A stretch of DNA of 64,000 nt. Origin: Gaiellasilicea sp963705515. Lineage in GTDB: Bacteria; Actinomycetota; Thermoleophilia; Gaiellales; Gaiellaceae. The notes under the pieces are model-generated. The model was not told the origin of the DNA. It saw nothing but the letters and a program-made list of their open reading frames with translations, and did not search any database. The stretch's first letter is position 1, and each line of letters opens with the position of its first letter. The stretch spans positions 186,001 through 250,000 of the forward strand of contig CAVPJV010000009.1 in the NCBI GenBank assembly GCA_963705515.1. The letters run 5' to 3'. Shown here in pieces: positions 43,979 through 54,220 of the stretch. The translations under genes were made by a program, and so were the position numbers.

Positions 43979-45123
43979 GTGCCCGTCTCCCCCATCCTCG
44001 AGCGGCAGACGACCTACCCGTTCGTGCGCCTGAACGAGGCAGCCCGGCGGGTCGAGGCGCGCGGGATCGACGTGATCGACTTCGGCACCGGCGATCCGCG
44101 CGAGCCGACCGATCCGAAGATCCGCCAGGCGCTGGTCGACGGGTTGCGCGACCGCATGGGCTACCCGGCCGCGGTCGGGCTGCCGGAGCTGCGCGAGGCG
44201 ATTGCGGCCTGGGCGGAGAGCCGTTTCCGGACGAGGCTCGACCCCGACACGGAGATCATCCCGACCCTCGGCAGCAAGGAGGCGATCTTCACGTTCGCGC
44301 TCGCCGTCGTCGACGCGGACGGGACACGGGACACGGTCGCCTACACCGACCCCGGCTACCCGGTCTACGAGCGCGGCGCCCTCTTCGCGCACGCGCGGCC
44401 GCTGGCACTGCCCCTGCGCGAGGAGCGGGGCTTCCTGCCCGACCTCGACGCGATCGACGACGAGACCTGGGCGCGGCTGGCCGTCCTCTGGATCAACTAC
44501 CCCAACAACCCCACCGCCGCCACCGCGCCGCTCGCCTTCTACGAGCGTCTGGCCGCGCTGGCGCGGGAGCACGGCTTCGTGGTCGCCTCCGACGAGGCGT
44601 ATACCGAGCTCTGGTTCGACGACCCCCCGGCCTCGGCGCTGCAGCTCGCGGACCGGACGAACGTCGTCGTCTTCAACACGCTCTCCAAGCGGAGCTCGAT
44701 GACGGGCTACCGCAGCGGCTTCGCGGCCGGCGATCCGAAGCTGATCGCGGCGCTGAAGGCGTTCCGGCCGACCGTCGGCACCGCTCCCCAGGAGTTCGTC
44801 CAGCGCGCGTCGGTGGTGGCCTGGGGCGACGAGGAGCACGTCGCCGAGACCCGAGCGCGCTACGGTCGCAAGCGGGCGCTCTTCCTCGACCTCTTCGCTC
44901 GCAAGGGCGTTCGCGTCGCCGGCAGCGCCGCGACGATGTACATCTGGGTCGAGGTTCCCGAGGGCGAGACGTCGGAGTCGTTCGCGGAGCGGCTGCTCGA
45001 ACACGGCGTGCTGGTCACGCCCGGCTCCTATCTCGGCAGCGCCGGCGAGGGCTACTTCCGCGTCGCGCTGGTGCCCTCCGAGGAGGAGTGCGCGCGCGCC
45101 GTCGAGATCCTGGAGCGTGTGCT

Positions 45124-45127
<4 letters not shown>
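43979..45127 (+). CDS. dapC: Succinyldiaminopimelate transaminase
   Basis: 382 residues, class I/II aminotransferase: PLP lysine in NTLSKRSSMTGYRSGF, plus YPNNPTAATAP and SDEAYTELWF. It makes N-succinyl-LL-2-amino-6-oxopimelate into N-succinyl-DAP. GTG start at 43979 (3 nt after the dapE stop) with TAGCGT 6 nt upstream, which may be a second, leaderless promoter inside the operon. The stop overlaps dapD. Confidence 0.9.
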
Positions 45128-45866
<739 letters not shown>

Positions 45867-45870
<4 letters not shown>

Positions 45871-46622
45871 CCGCGCAGCTCGCCCTCGCAGATCTCCTCG
45901 GCCGGACCGACGAGCGTGATCCGCGCCTCGTCGTCGAGCTCGACCCTGAGCTCGCCGCCCGGCATCTGGACGGTGACCGGGCTCTCGCACCAGCCGTTCG
46001 TCACCGCTGCGGCCGCGGCCGCGACAGCGCTCGAGCCGGAGGCGCTCGTCTCGCCGGCCCCGCGCTCCCAGACGAGCACGGACAGCTCGTTCGGACCATC
46101 CACCTGAACGAGCTGGACGTTCGTCCGCTCCGGGAAGCGCCCGTGGCGCTCGATCAGCGGGCCGAGCCGGAGGAGGTCGTCGCGACTTGCGTCGAGTCGG
46201 ACCACTGCGTGCGGGTTCCCGACGGACACCGCCGTGAGCTCGATCAGCTCCTCACCGAGCTCGATCGTCTCCGTCTCCCCCACCTCGACGTCTCCGACCC
46301 CCATCGCGACCGTGCCGTCGTCGCGGATCGCCGCCGGGTAGGTGCGGCCGGCGACGCCGATCGTCACCTGTGGCGTTCCGACGCGGGCACCGAGCCAGGC
46401 GGCGGCGATCCGGCTGCCGTTGCCCGAGAACTCGGCGACCGAGCCGTCAGGGTTCCAGATCACGATCTCTGCGCGCGCACCGGTCGTCGCGATCACCTCG
46501 ACGACGCCGTCGGAGCCGATCCCGTAGCGGACGTCGCAGAGCCGCCGCGCCAGCTCGGGCGCCATCGCTTCCTCGACGACGAGGTAGCTGTTACCGAGCG
46601 CGTGCCACTTCCAGAATCGCAC
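45867..46622 (-). CDS. dapF: Diaminopimelate epimerase homologue with both catalytic Cys replaced by Ser
   Basis: 251 residues with the DapF double-barrel layout: WHALGNSYLVVEE, NPDGSVAEFSGNGSRIAA and ERGAGETSASGSSAV. Normal DapF uses two cysteines as acid/base in C-G-N-G and A-C-G-T-G. Here the corresponding positions are Ser66 (FSGNG) and Ser195 (SASGSS). It may be a distinct subfamily, inactive, or act by another mechanism. Convergent with dapD, it lies in the lysine/DAP gene group. GTG start at 46622 with a purine-rich GAGG leader. Confidence 0.8.
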
Positions 46623-46684
46623 GTTGCTACCTCATCGAAGTGAACGTGGCGATGCATCGGCCCGGTGATTCTGCCTTGCGGCTT

Positions 46685-46748
46685 CCGAGCATGCCGCGTC
46701 AGGTTCGAGGAAGGAAGGGCCGAGACGGCTGCGGCATCGCCTCGGCCC
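46685..46748 (-). terminator. Two competing hairpins between wzx and dapF
   Basis: On the minus strand GGGCCGAG (46748-46741) pairs with CTCGGCCC (46724-46717), followed by TTCCTTCC: a terminator-like hairpin after the flippase gene. An alternative longer stem pairs CCGAG plus ATGCCGC with GCGGCAT plus CTCGG (46685-46745) and shares bases with the first. The pair could be an attenuator for dapF or simply a terminator for the upstream gene. Confidence 0.45.
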
Positions 46749-46810
46749 TGCAATCCCGCCCAAGTTCCGTGAGTCTAGAACCTCCGGGCCGTCTTGAACC
46801 GGCGCTCGTC

Positions 46811-48187
46811 TTACCCCCGCCCCGCGAGGCGCGGGCGGCGAGAGAACAGTCCGGCAAGTGCCTTCAGCACATCCAAGTCGCCGGCTCGGGGCCGGATCAG
46901 TGCGCCGAGCGCGAACGATGCGCGTGTCCGGTACAGGACGAGTGCAGTCGCTCCGCCTGTGAGCAGTGCGGCGCTCGAGGCGATCGCCGCCCCTTCGGCT
47001 CCGAATGACGGGATCAGGACGATGTCCAGGGCGATGCCGACCCCGAGCGAGACCAGCGGTCCGAGTGAGGAGAGGCCGGGCGACGAGGATGCGACCAGGG
47101 CGCTCGAGAAGATGCCGAGCGCGACGTACCCCAGTGTGCCGGGTAGGAGCCAGAGGAACGGCGCGATCGAGGCGTCGAACGGCGCCCCGAAGACGACGAC
47201 GAGCAGTGGCGGGCCGACGACCGCGGCGATGGCCAGCCCCGACAGGGTGACGAGGGCAACCGATCGGAACGCCTTCAGCACCTGCTCGACCCGGATCGTC
47301 CGATCTGCGCGAGCCACGGAGGGCAGAACAGCGGTCGCAGCCGCGCCGGGGAGATAGAGCAGGATCTCCCACGCATTGACGGCGACTGCGTAGACCCCGA
47401 GTGTCGCCTCGGTGGCGATGAAGGCGATCAGGATCTGGTCGATCCGGCCGTTGAGGGCATCCGACAAGCTCCCGACCCAGGCGCGGATGCCAAAGCCGAT
47501 CGACTCGCGCAGCAGCGCCCGATCGGGACGGCCGACGCCGCTCGTGCGCGCGGACGCCCACAGCAGCACGAATGCCTTGAAGGCCTGAACCGCAACCCAG
47601 ATCAGCGCGGCCCGCGCGACGGTGAGATCCACGGTCACCCAGACCGTCGCGACCGCGAACGCATAGAGCCAGGCCGTCGCGACGGTGATCACGGCGTGGA
47701 TCCCGAAGCGGCTGCAGCCGAGGACGAAGGAATAGCCGGCGTCGACGAGCGCGGACGTCAGTATCCCCAGAGCCAGAATGGCGAGCTCGGTATCGCCGAT
47801 GCCGGTCGGTCGCCACGACGGTGAGGTCACCAGAACAGCAGAGACGACGGCTGCAGCCACCACCGCCGCCGCGGTCACCCAGAGCACCAGGTTGGTGAGA
47901 AGGGATGGGCGGAGCTGCGGGCGCTGGGCGGCGAACACGATGGTCGCATCGCTCACGCCCAGACGCGTCACCCGGGCGGACAGGATCGCTGTGACGGCGA
48001 TGAACGCGATCGTTCCGCGACCCACGGGGCCCAGCGCGCGAGCGATGACCACCAGCGCGACGAAGAGGCCCGCGTTGCCCAGGACCTGCGCCCAGAAGAG
48101 CATGGCGGGACCGCGGACGAACGCATCCGTCACACGGATGCCGTCCTGAACTCCCCCGGGGCTCGGCGTCGCCGCCACGCCGGTCAT
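46811..48187 (-). CDS. wzx: Polysaccharide flippase (Wzx-type)
   Basis: 458 residues from ATG 48187, about 12-14 membrane helices, of the oligosaccharide flippase/MOP superfamily (AQVLGNAGLFVALVVIARALG start, then a regular series of hydrophobic helices with small polar interruptions). It should move undecaprenyl-linked repeat units across the membrane. The start overlaps the glycosyltransferase stop (48184), so it is in the polysaccharide operon. The C-terminus is basic (SRRPRLAGRG). Confidence 0.83.
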   Translation of the reverse strand: MTGVAATPSPGGVQDGIRVTDAFVRGPAMLFWAQVLGNAGLFVALVVIARALGPVGRGTIAFIAVTAILSARVTRLGVSDATIVFAAQRPQLRPSLLTNLVLWVTAAAVVAAAVVSAVLVTSPSWRPTGIGDTELAILALGILTSALVDAGYSFVLGCSRFGIHAVITVATAWLYAFAVATVWVTVDLTVARAALIWVAVQAFKAFVLLWASARTSGVGRPDRALLRESIGFGIRAWVGSLSDALNGRIDQILIAFIATEATLGVYAVAVNAWEILLYLPGAAATAVLPSVARADRTIRVEQVLKAFRSVALVTLSGLAIAAVVGPPLLVVVFGAPFDASIAPFLWLLPGTLGYVALGIFSSALVASSSPGLSSLGPLVSLGVGIALDIVLIPSFGAEGAAIASSAALLTGGATALVLYRTRASFALGALIRPRAGDLDVLKALAGLFSRRPRLAGRG

Positions 48188-49263
48188 GACTCTCTTCGCC
48201 TGCAAGGCGGATCGCCGATCAGGCGCGCCAGTACCGCGGGAGCCTGCCCGTGCTGCGCTGTCAGAAGCTGCCCGTTCCTGCCGAAGTCGTTCCGGTAGCT
48301 CGGATACGAGGAACACAGCTCGAGGATCGCGCGCGCGATCGCACCCGGCTCCGCGGCAGCAACGCAGAAGCGACCCAACGGGCCGGTCGCGTAGTAGCGG
48401 GGTGCGTCTCCGACGCGGGTGGAAACGACCGGAATTCCCCGGGAGAGCGCCTCGAGCACGGCGACCTGGACATTGTCCGCGGCCGACGTCGAGAGACAGA
48501 GGTGTGCGGCCGCCTGGGCCTCCTGGATCTCGTCCCAGCCGCGAGCTCCGTGGAGTGTCAGCCAGGGGCGCGAGCGGGCGAGTCCGGCAAGCTCGGACTC
48601 CAGAATTCCGGCGCCGTAGACATCGAGCGTCGCCGGCCGGTCCTCGCGCAGCCTCTCAAGTGCGCGTACGGCCAGCGTCGGGTCCTTTTCGGGATAGAGC
48701 CGGCCCACCCAGACGACTCGCACCGGCTCGTCCGCGCTCAACTGCGGCGTGTCTGCGACGGGCGGAAGTACGTGAAGCGGATACGGGAGATAGCCGGCGT
48801 CGACGCCGTAAGCCCGTCGGATCGACGCGACACCTGCACGGGAAACCGAGACGGGCTGCGAGATCCGCACGGCAAGCCGCGCAACCGTCCGTTGGAACGC
48901 GGCGCGTGCCAGGCGGAATGCGCCCGACCCTGTCTGCGGCCCCTCCCCCGAGCCGTGAACGACGAAGATGGCCCCCTTTGCCTGCAGGCGCGCGACGAGA
49001 ACCGCGAGAACCGGCAGCGGATGGCGCGCGTTGTTGCCGACCACCACGTCTGCCTGCTGCACCTCCCGCCAGAGCGTCCGCCAGCCTCCGGCGGGCAGCG
49101 GCCAACCCGACGTGCCGAGATAGCGGGTCGGCACCGTGGCGTCCGCCGTCGCGTCGCCGCCCGGGAGTCGGCAGGCGAGCACGCGAACGTCGCAGCCGCG
49201 CGCCGTCAGGATTCCGCGCGCTGTCTCGACGAATTGCTCGACGCCGCCTGCGTGAGGGAGCAC
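48184..49263 (-). CDS. Glycosyltransferase family 4-like
   Basis: GT-B glycosyltransferase; clear GT4 landmarks: HAGGVEQFVE, PVSVSRAGVASIRRAYGV, RVVWVGRLYPEKDPTLAVRAL and a C-terminal STSAADNVQVAVLEALSRGI with the catalytic Glu. The first in-frame canonical start is GTG 49263, which leaves out the usual first strand RVLLVSSF encoded in frame upstream. No ATG/GTG/TTG exists between that strand and the opposite gene. A non-standard start or a small indel near 49300 is possible. It overlaps the flippase gene by 4 nt. Confidence 0.8.
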   Translation of the reverse strand: MLPHAGGVEQFVETARGILTARGCDVRVLACRLPGGDATADATVPTRYLGTSGWPLPAGGWRTLWREVQQADVVVGNNARHPLPVLAVLVARLQAKGAIFVVHGSGEGPQTGSGAFRLARAAFQRTVARLAVRISQPVSVSRAGVASIRRAYGVDAGYLPYPLHVLPPVADTPQLSADEPVRVVWVGRLYPEKDPTLAVRALERLREDRPATLDVYGAGILESELAGLARSRPWLTLHGARGWDEIQEAQAAAHLCLSTSAADNVQVAVLEALSRGIPVVSTRVGDAPRYYATGPLGRFCVAAAEPGAIARAILELCSSYPSYRNDFGRNGQLLTAQHGQAPAVLARLIGDPPCRRRES

Positions 49264-49320
49264 GAAGCTGGAGACGAGGAGGACTCGCTTCGGTTGCGAA
49301 TCGGTTCTATCGTCAATGAC

Positions 49321-50871
49321 ATGCCCGAGTACGTCGACTCGCTCGGGAGAGGATCCCGGGGCTCCGACGACGGCGATCAGCCGGTCGACGTCAGGCGTTA
49401 CCTGGGCGCGTTGCGACGCGGGGCCTGGCTGATCGCGCTCATCGTGGTACCCCTCACGCTGACGGTCCTCATCGTGTCGCTCACCTTGCCCAAGTCCTAC
49501 CGCGCGACAGCAAAGATCGTGAAGTCCGACACCGGGGGCGTTTTCGGATCGGGAGACGTTGAGACGGTGAAGCGTCGTCTCGCGACGCTGCAGACGCTTC
49601 TCGTCACTCCCGCAGTCCTCAACCGGGCCGCGAGACGACTCCCCGGCGAGTCCGCCGACACGCTCGAGGGCAAGGTTCAGGCCTCGGTGGACCGGAACTC
49701 GAACATCCTGAACATCGTCGGGAGCGACGACGACGCCAAGGGAGCGGCCTCGATCGCGAACGCCGTCGCGAACGCCTTCCTCTCGATCCAGCAAGACGAG
49801 GAGCGGCGACAACTCGCCGGTACACGCAGCCAGTTGCGGGATGCGCTCCGTCAGGCGCGTGCGCGACCCGGCTCGGCGGCCGAGGTTCGCCTGATTCAGC
49901 AGCGCCTCAACGAGCTGACCGTGAGTGAGGCGTCTGCCGGACAGGAGTTGCAGCTCGCGCAGGCGGCGCGGCCGCCGGTCTCTGCGAGCTCGCCGCGGCC
50001 ACTCCAGAACACGATCTTCGCCTTCTTCGCGGCGTCCTTCCTGGCGATCCTCGCCGCCCTCGCGCGCGATCAGCTCGCGCCGCGCGTGGGCGGAACGCGC
50101 GAGTTGAGCAAGCTGACGGGCCTGCCGTCTCTCGGTGCGGTGCCGCCTCCACACCGTTCTCAGGGCGGCGCGCCGGAGCCGCCCGCCGGCGAAGCGGATG
50201 ACGAGGCGTACGACGGTCTGCGCGCCGCGCTCGAGTTCCGGCTGCCCGCTGGTTCGCAACACGTCCTGCTCGTGACGAGCGCGTTGCCGGGCGAAGGGAA
50301 GTCGACTGTGACGGCCGGTCTCGGACGCGCTCTGGCCCTGGCCGGGCACCGGACGTTGCTCGTGTCCGCGAACCTGCGCCGGCCGACTCTCGATGAGCTG
50401 TTCGGCGTCGGCAACGCTCCGGGCCTTGCCAACGTCCTGAACGCCTTTCACCAGAACGGGCACGTCGGCGCCGGCACGTTGATGGAACGCGCGGTCAGGT
50501 CCGTTCCGGAAGCGTTCGGGCCCGAAGAGCTGCAGCTGCTGCCGAGCGGAACCGCGAGTGCGAATCCGGTTCGGCTCCTCTCCACGGGGGCGCTGGTCAC
50601 GTTCTTCGACGAGCTCGGCCGAAGCGACTACGACTACGTCCTCGTCGACGGCCCGCCCCTGCTCGACCTGATCGACGGCCAGCTGCTCGCCCAGTGGGTC
50701 GACGGGATGCTCGTCGTCGCCCGCCTCGATCGCTTGACACCGCAGGCCGCGGTGGAGCTGCACGAGCTGCTCGAGCTGCTCGATGCCAAGGCGCTGGGGA
50801 TGGTCGTGGTCGGAAGCCGAGGGCCGCGTGCCTACGCGTCCCGCGCGGCTTCGATCGCCGCCGGTCGGTAG
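49321..50871 (+). CDS. Wzz-like chain-length and BY-kinase-like protein
   Basis: 516 residues. N-terminal Wzz-type domain with transmembrane helices at about residues 35-53 and 230-247, then a P-loop domain. Walker A LPGEGKSTV at 322-330 and Walker B YVLVDGPP near 440-448 are intact, but Walker A' reads LVSANLRRP where BY-kinases have two Asp (DADLRRP). There is a single Tyr near the C-terminus (RAYASRAA), no Tyr cluster. It probably controls polymer length; kinase activity is doubtful. Start ATG 49321 is divergent from the glycosyltransferase. Confidence 0.82.
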   Translation: MPEYVDSLGRGSRGSDDGDQPVDVRRYLGALRRGAWLIALIVVPLTLTVLIVSLTLPKSYRATAKIVKSDTGGVFGSGDVETVKRRLATLQTLLVTPAVLNRAARRLPGESADTLEGKVQASVDRNSNILNIVGSDDDAKGAASIANAVANAFLSIQQDEERRQLAGTRSQLRDALRQARARPGSAAEVRLIQQRLNELTVSEASAGQELQLAQAARPPVSASSPRPLQNTIFAFFAASFLAILAALARDQLAPRVGGTRELSKLTGLPSLGAVPPPHRSQGGAPEPPAGEADDEAYDGLRAALEFRLPAGSQHVLLVTSALPGEGKSTVTAGLGRALALAGHRTLLVSANLRRPTLDELFGVGNAPGLANVLNAFHQNGHVGAGTLMERAVRSVPEAFGPEELQLLPSGTASANPVRLLSTGALVTFFDELGRSDYDYVLVDGPPLLDLIDGQLLAQWVDGMLVVARLDRLTPQAAVELHELLELLDAKALGMVVVGSRGPRAYASRAASIAAGR

Positions 50872-50882
50872 GCCCGTCCCGC

Positions 50883-52223
50883 TCACGCCGCTCTCGCAGC
50901 GGCTGTCCGCCGTCGCATCGATGCGGCCCAGATCAACGCAGCGACGAGCCAGAGATGCCGCCAGTGCAGCGTGTCGACGAAGAAGCTGTTGGCGAGGATG
51001 CCGCACCAGGCGCCGAGCAGCGCGGCGGAGCCGATGCCGTACGTATCGCGTCCGAGGAGCGCGTTCCGGAGAGCCACGCCGAGCGTGAAAATCAAGAGCG
51101 CTGCCAGCGTGACGAGCCCGGCCAGGCCCTGCTCCGCGAGCACCCGGACGTACGTGCTGTGCGCCGAGATCGGCGCGATCTGCTCGAACTGACCGGGGCC
51201 GGCGCCGAGCGGATACTGCTCGGCCGCGTGGATCCCGACGGCCTGGGCACCGAATCGCTCCGCGTCGTAGCTCTGTGGACGCGCACGCTCGGCGAGAAAG
51301 TCGGACGATCCGCTCGCCACCACGGCGCCGCCGACGAGTGTCGCGACGCAGACCCCGACTCCCAGGAACGCCAGCGCGCGTCGCGCCCCTCCGCGTCGCA
51401 GTGAGAGCACGGTGAACGTCACGACCACGCCGAGCGCAAGGTTGAGCCACGCACCTCGCGAGAATGAGAACAGCACTCCGAGCGTGAGTGCCGCTAGAGC
51501 GATCGCCTTGATCAACCAGCTCGCGCGAAGCACACGAGGCGCGAGCAACTCCTCGATCAGGATCAGCGCCGCAGGCACGAGAAATGGTCCAAAGACGTTC
51601 GGATCCTGGAAGAACGCACGCGCCCGGCCGTCTTCGAGGAGGAGTTGGGCGCCCGGGAACGCTACGAGTAGCGCCATCGAGCCGAGCACGGCCGCCGTGA
51701 CCGCGGCGAAGACATAGCCACGCGCAATCACGCGCGCCCGCCTCGGCGAGACGACATACGCCGTCAGCCACAACGCGAATACCGCGAGGTAGAGCGTGAT
51801 CGAGAAGAAGCCGACTGCGCGCACGGGGTCGATCACCTCTACAGACGAGACCAGGTTCAAGACGGCGAAGACGACGATCGCCACGATCACGGTCTTCGGA
51901 ACGCGGGCGAGATCGAAGCGCCCGCTCGCCGCTGCGACCGCAATCACGACGACGAAGACGAGATCGGCGGGCGCGGGATCGACGACGACGACTCCGAGCA
52001 GGGCGACGCCGAGCCCGACGGCGGCGTCGTACCGCACGAGAGCGAGCGCAAGCGTGCCCGCGAGCGCCGCTCCGGCGAGGACCACCAGACCGAGCGGTAG
52101 CGGCTGCCGGGCGAGCGTGACGGCGAGGACGAGCGCGACCCCGAACGCGGCCAGAGCGCTCGCCACACCAAGGAGAGCGTCCTGGGGCACGGGTCGGCGA
52201 CGAGCGAGAGCGGCGCCGTTCAT
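50883..52223 (-). CDS. O-antigen ligase/polymerase-like membrane protein
   Basis: 446 residues, about 11 membrane helices. A large hydrophilic loop (QPSYDAERFGAQAVG-like, AEQYPLGAGPGQFEQI, AHSTYVRVLAEQGLAG) with GxGxGxF and AHSTYV pattern typical of Wzy_C (O-antigen ligase superfamily). It polymerises or ligates lipid-linked glycan. The start overlaps the stop of the next gene (52220-52223), so it is translationally coupled. Confidence 0.82.
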   Translation of the reverse strand: MNGAALARRRPVPQDALLGVASALAAFGVALVLAVTLARQPLPLGLVVLAGAALAGTLALALVRYDAAVGLGVALLGVVVVDPAPADLVFVVVIAVAAASGRFDLARVPKTVIVAIVVFAVLNLVSSVEVIDPVRAVGFFSITLYLAVFALWLTAYVVSPRRARVIARGYVFAAVTAAVLGSMALLVAFPGAQLLLEDGRARAFFQDPNVFGPFLVPAALILIEELLAPRVLRASWLIKAIALAALTLGVLFSFSRGAWLNLALGVVVTFTVLSLRRGGARRALAFLGVGVCVATLVGGAVVASGSSDFLAERARPQSYDAERFGAQAVGIHAAEQYPLGAGPGQFEQIAPISAHSTYVRVLAEQGLAGLVTLAALLIFTLGVALRNALLGRDTYGIGSAALLGAWCGILANSFFVDTLHWRHLWLVAALIWAASMRRRTAAARAA

Positions 52224-54151
52224 GGCCGCCCCTCTCGGTCGGCGCAGGCGGCGGAGAGACCGAGGACCGGCCGGCAGTCGACCGGACGGCGGCCAAGCGG
52301 CGAAGACACTGCCCGCCGGTCCAGCCGGTCGGCGAGCGAGGCCGGAACCGGCTCGCTTCGAAGGGCGACGTCCAGCAGCGCGCGCGTTGTCCGCTCCAGC
52401 GGATTGAGACGGCGCGCGTGCCGGAGGTGCTCCAGAGCAGCCGTTCGGCGACCCGCCTCGAGGTCGAGGAGCGCGAGGGCGGCGTGGGCATACCAGTCCG
52501 CTGGCGCGCGGTCGAGCGCCCGCCGGAAGGCCGCGTTCGCCCGCTCGCGATCGCCTGCGCGCCGTGCGAGAACCCCGGCGACGATGTCGGGCTCGCCGCT
52601 GAGCACGTTGAGCCGACGAGCGCGCTCGAGCCGGTCGAATGCTCCGGCGGGATTCTTCTCCCAGCTCCCGACTGCAGCCTCGACGTCCCGCGCCGCAAGC
52701 CAGGGCAGCGCAAGCGAGATCGAAGCTGTGACGAGACCCGCGACGGCGATGGCCATGATCGCCCGCCGCGGCCGTTGCGGCGAGCCCGCCGGCTTCAGCT
52801 CCGCGCGCGACATGCCGCCGGCGAGCCCAAGCACGGCGAATGCGGGGGCGGCGAGTGCCGGGACCTCCCAGAACCAATCGATCGATCCGTGGACGAACCA
52901 GTAGGAGAAGGAGACGAGACCTGCCGAGGCGAGTGCCGCGCGTGTCGCATCGATCTTCCGGCTCCGAAGAGCGGCGGCCACCGCGAAGGCAAGGAACCCG
53001 ACGAAGAGGCCCGTTCCCACGACCCCGGTCTGGGAGAGGAGTCTCAACTCGATGCTGTGCGGATAGAGCGGCTCCTCGCCGCGGTTCCGTTCGCGCGCGT
53101 AAGCGACGGCGAAGTTGTCGGCGCCTACTCCCTGGACCGGGTGGTCCGCGAACTCGAGGGCGGCGACGCGCCAGAGGTCATAGCGGCCGCTCGCGAGCCC
53201 GTCGCCGAGGCGAGACGTAGGCCCACTGGAGGCGATCGTGACGGCGGTCGCCAGCCCTAGGACGAGGACGGAGGCGACGACGAGACGACGGAGCCGAGGT
53301 GCCGCTGTCGGGACGCTTCCTCGACGCCGCTCGAGCAGCCCGATCGCAACGCCTGCTGCGGCTAGGCACACAGCTGTGAGGGCGAGCGCGGTCTTCGCAG
53401 AGGCCAGAGCCTGCTGCAGATCCTCGCCAGGGTCGGCGCGGTACACCTCGAGCAGTCGCCCGGCCGAGAGCGCCGTCGCCGCGCCGATCGTGAGCAATGT
53501 CAGCAGCGACCGCGCCCGGTCAGGCACCAGCGCGAGGTAGAGCGCGAGTGCGAGCGCGAAGGCCGGCAGCGAACCGCGGCTCTGTGCGAGCACGCCGAGC
53601 TGAAGGAGCAGTCCCGAGACGGCGAGCAAGAGCCCTCGCGCCGGCCACGGCGTTTCCCGCCGGGAGGCGAGCACTACGGCCGGCCAGAACGCGGCGAGGA
53701 AGAGCGCGGCGTTCGCATTCGCGTAGCCGATGGGATCGGTGAACCGGCCTTCGCTGAGGCCGGACTCGGCGGCCGCGAGGAAGACCCAGCTGCCGACCGC
53801 CGCCGTCCCGGTCGCGAGCGCGCCGAGCAGCAGCGCGACATCACGGGGCCGCCAGGGAAGCACGGCGAACAGCGTGTAGGCAGTGAAGAGGAGCAGCGTC
53901 CGGTTGGCGCCGTCCCAGGCTTCGCCTTTCGCGTCGGCCCACGTGATCGAGAGGAAACTCCAGACGGTGAAGCCGCCGAACAGCGTCACTGCCCGGAGCA
54001 GCGGTCGCGGCAAGCTGGTGCCGCGCGACGTCGTGACCAGCGCGGCCAGCACGAGGAAGACGAACGCTCCCGGATACCAGGACGTCGGTGCATAGCCCCC
54101 CTCCTGTCCCGCCCAGACGAGAAAGACGACGACCGCGACGAACCCGGCCAA
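52220..54151 (-). CDS. O-antigen ligase-like protein with TPR-like C-terminus
   Basis: 643 residues from TTG 54151 (no ATG or GTG is available in frame downstream of the divergent start). The N-terminal part has about 11 helices with a Wzy_C-like loop (GVGADNFAVAYARERN, PHSIELRLLSQTGVVG). The C-terminal ~200 residues contain helical repeats with TPR character (NVLSGEPDIVAGVLARRAGDRE and RALDRAPADWYAHAALALLDLEAGRR). It is a second ligase/polymerase-type protein in the cluster. Start choice is uncertain. Confidence 0.75.
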   Translation of the reverse strand: MAGFVAVVVFLVWAGQEGGYAPTSWYPGAFVFLVLAALVTTSRGTSLPRPLLRAVTLFGGFTVWSFLSITWADAKGEAWDGANRTLLLFTAYTLFAVLPWRPRDVALLLGALATGTAAVGSWVFLAAAESGLSEGRFTDPIGYANANAALFLAAFWPAVVLASRRETPWPARGLLLAVSGLLLQLGVLAQSRGSLPAFALALALYLALVPDRARSLLTLLTIGAATALSAGRLLEVYRADPGEDLQQALASAKTALALTAVCLAAAGVAIGLLERRRGSVPTAAPRLRRLVVASVLVLGLATAVTIASSGPTSRLGDGLASGRYDLWRVAALEFADHPVQGVGADNFAVAYARERNRGEEPLYPHSIELRLLSQTGVVGTGLFVGFLAFAVAAALRSRKIDATRAALASAGLVSFSYWFVHGSIDWFWEVPALAAPAFAVLGLAGGMSRAELKPAGSPQRPRRAIMAIAVAGLVTASISLALPWLAARDVEAAVGSWEKNPAGAFDRLERARRLNVLSGEPDIVAGVLARRAGDRERANAAFRRALDRAPADWYAHAALALLDLEAGRRTAALEHLRHARRLNPLERTTRALLDVALRSEPVPASLADRLDRRAVSSPLGRRPVDCRPVLGLSAACADREGRP

Positions 54152-54220
54152 CAGAGATCCAGAGTGCCGGCTGAAAGCCGACGCGTACGGGGTTGTACGC
54201 TTGCGCTCTCGAGGAGAACA

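Noticed and set aside
46685..46748. Signal recognition particle RNA-like stretch
   Set aside because: GTCAGG and a GGAAGG-like loop are present but the AGCAG strand of the SRP motif is absent; interpreted as terminator/attenuator hairpins.
48184..52713. A 1509-codon open frame on the minus strand
   Set aside because: It runs through the chain-length and ligase genes in the wrong frame; only the C-terminal glycosyltransferase part shows protein motifs.
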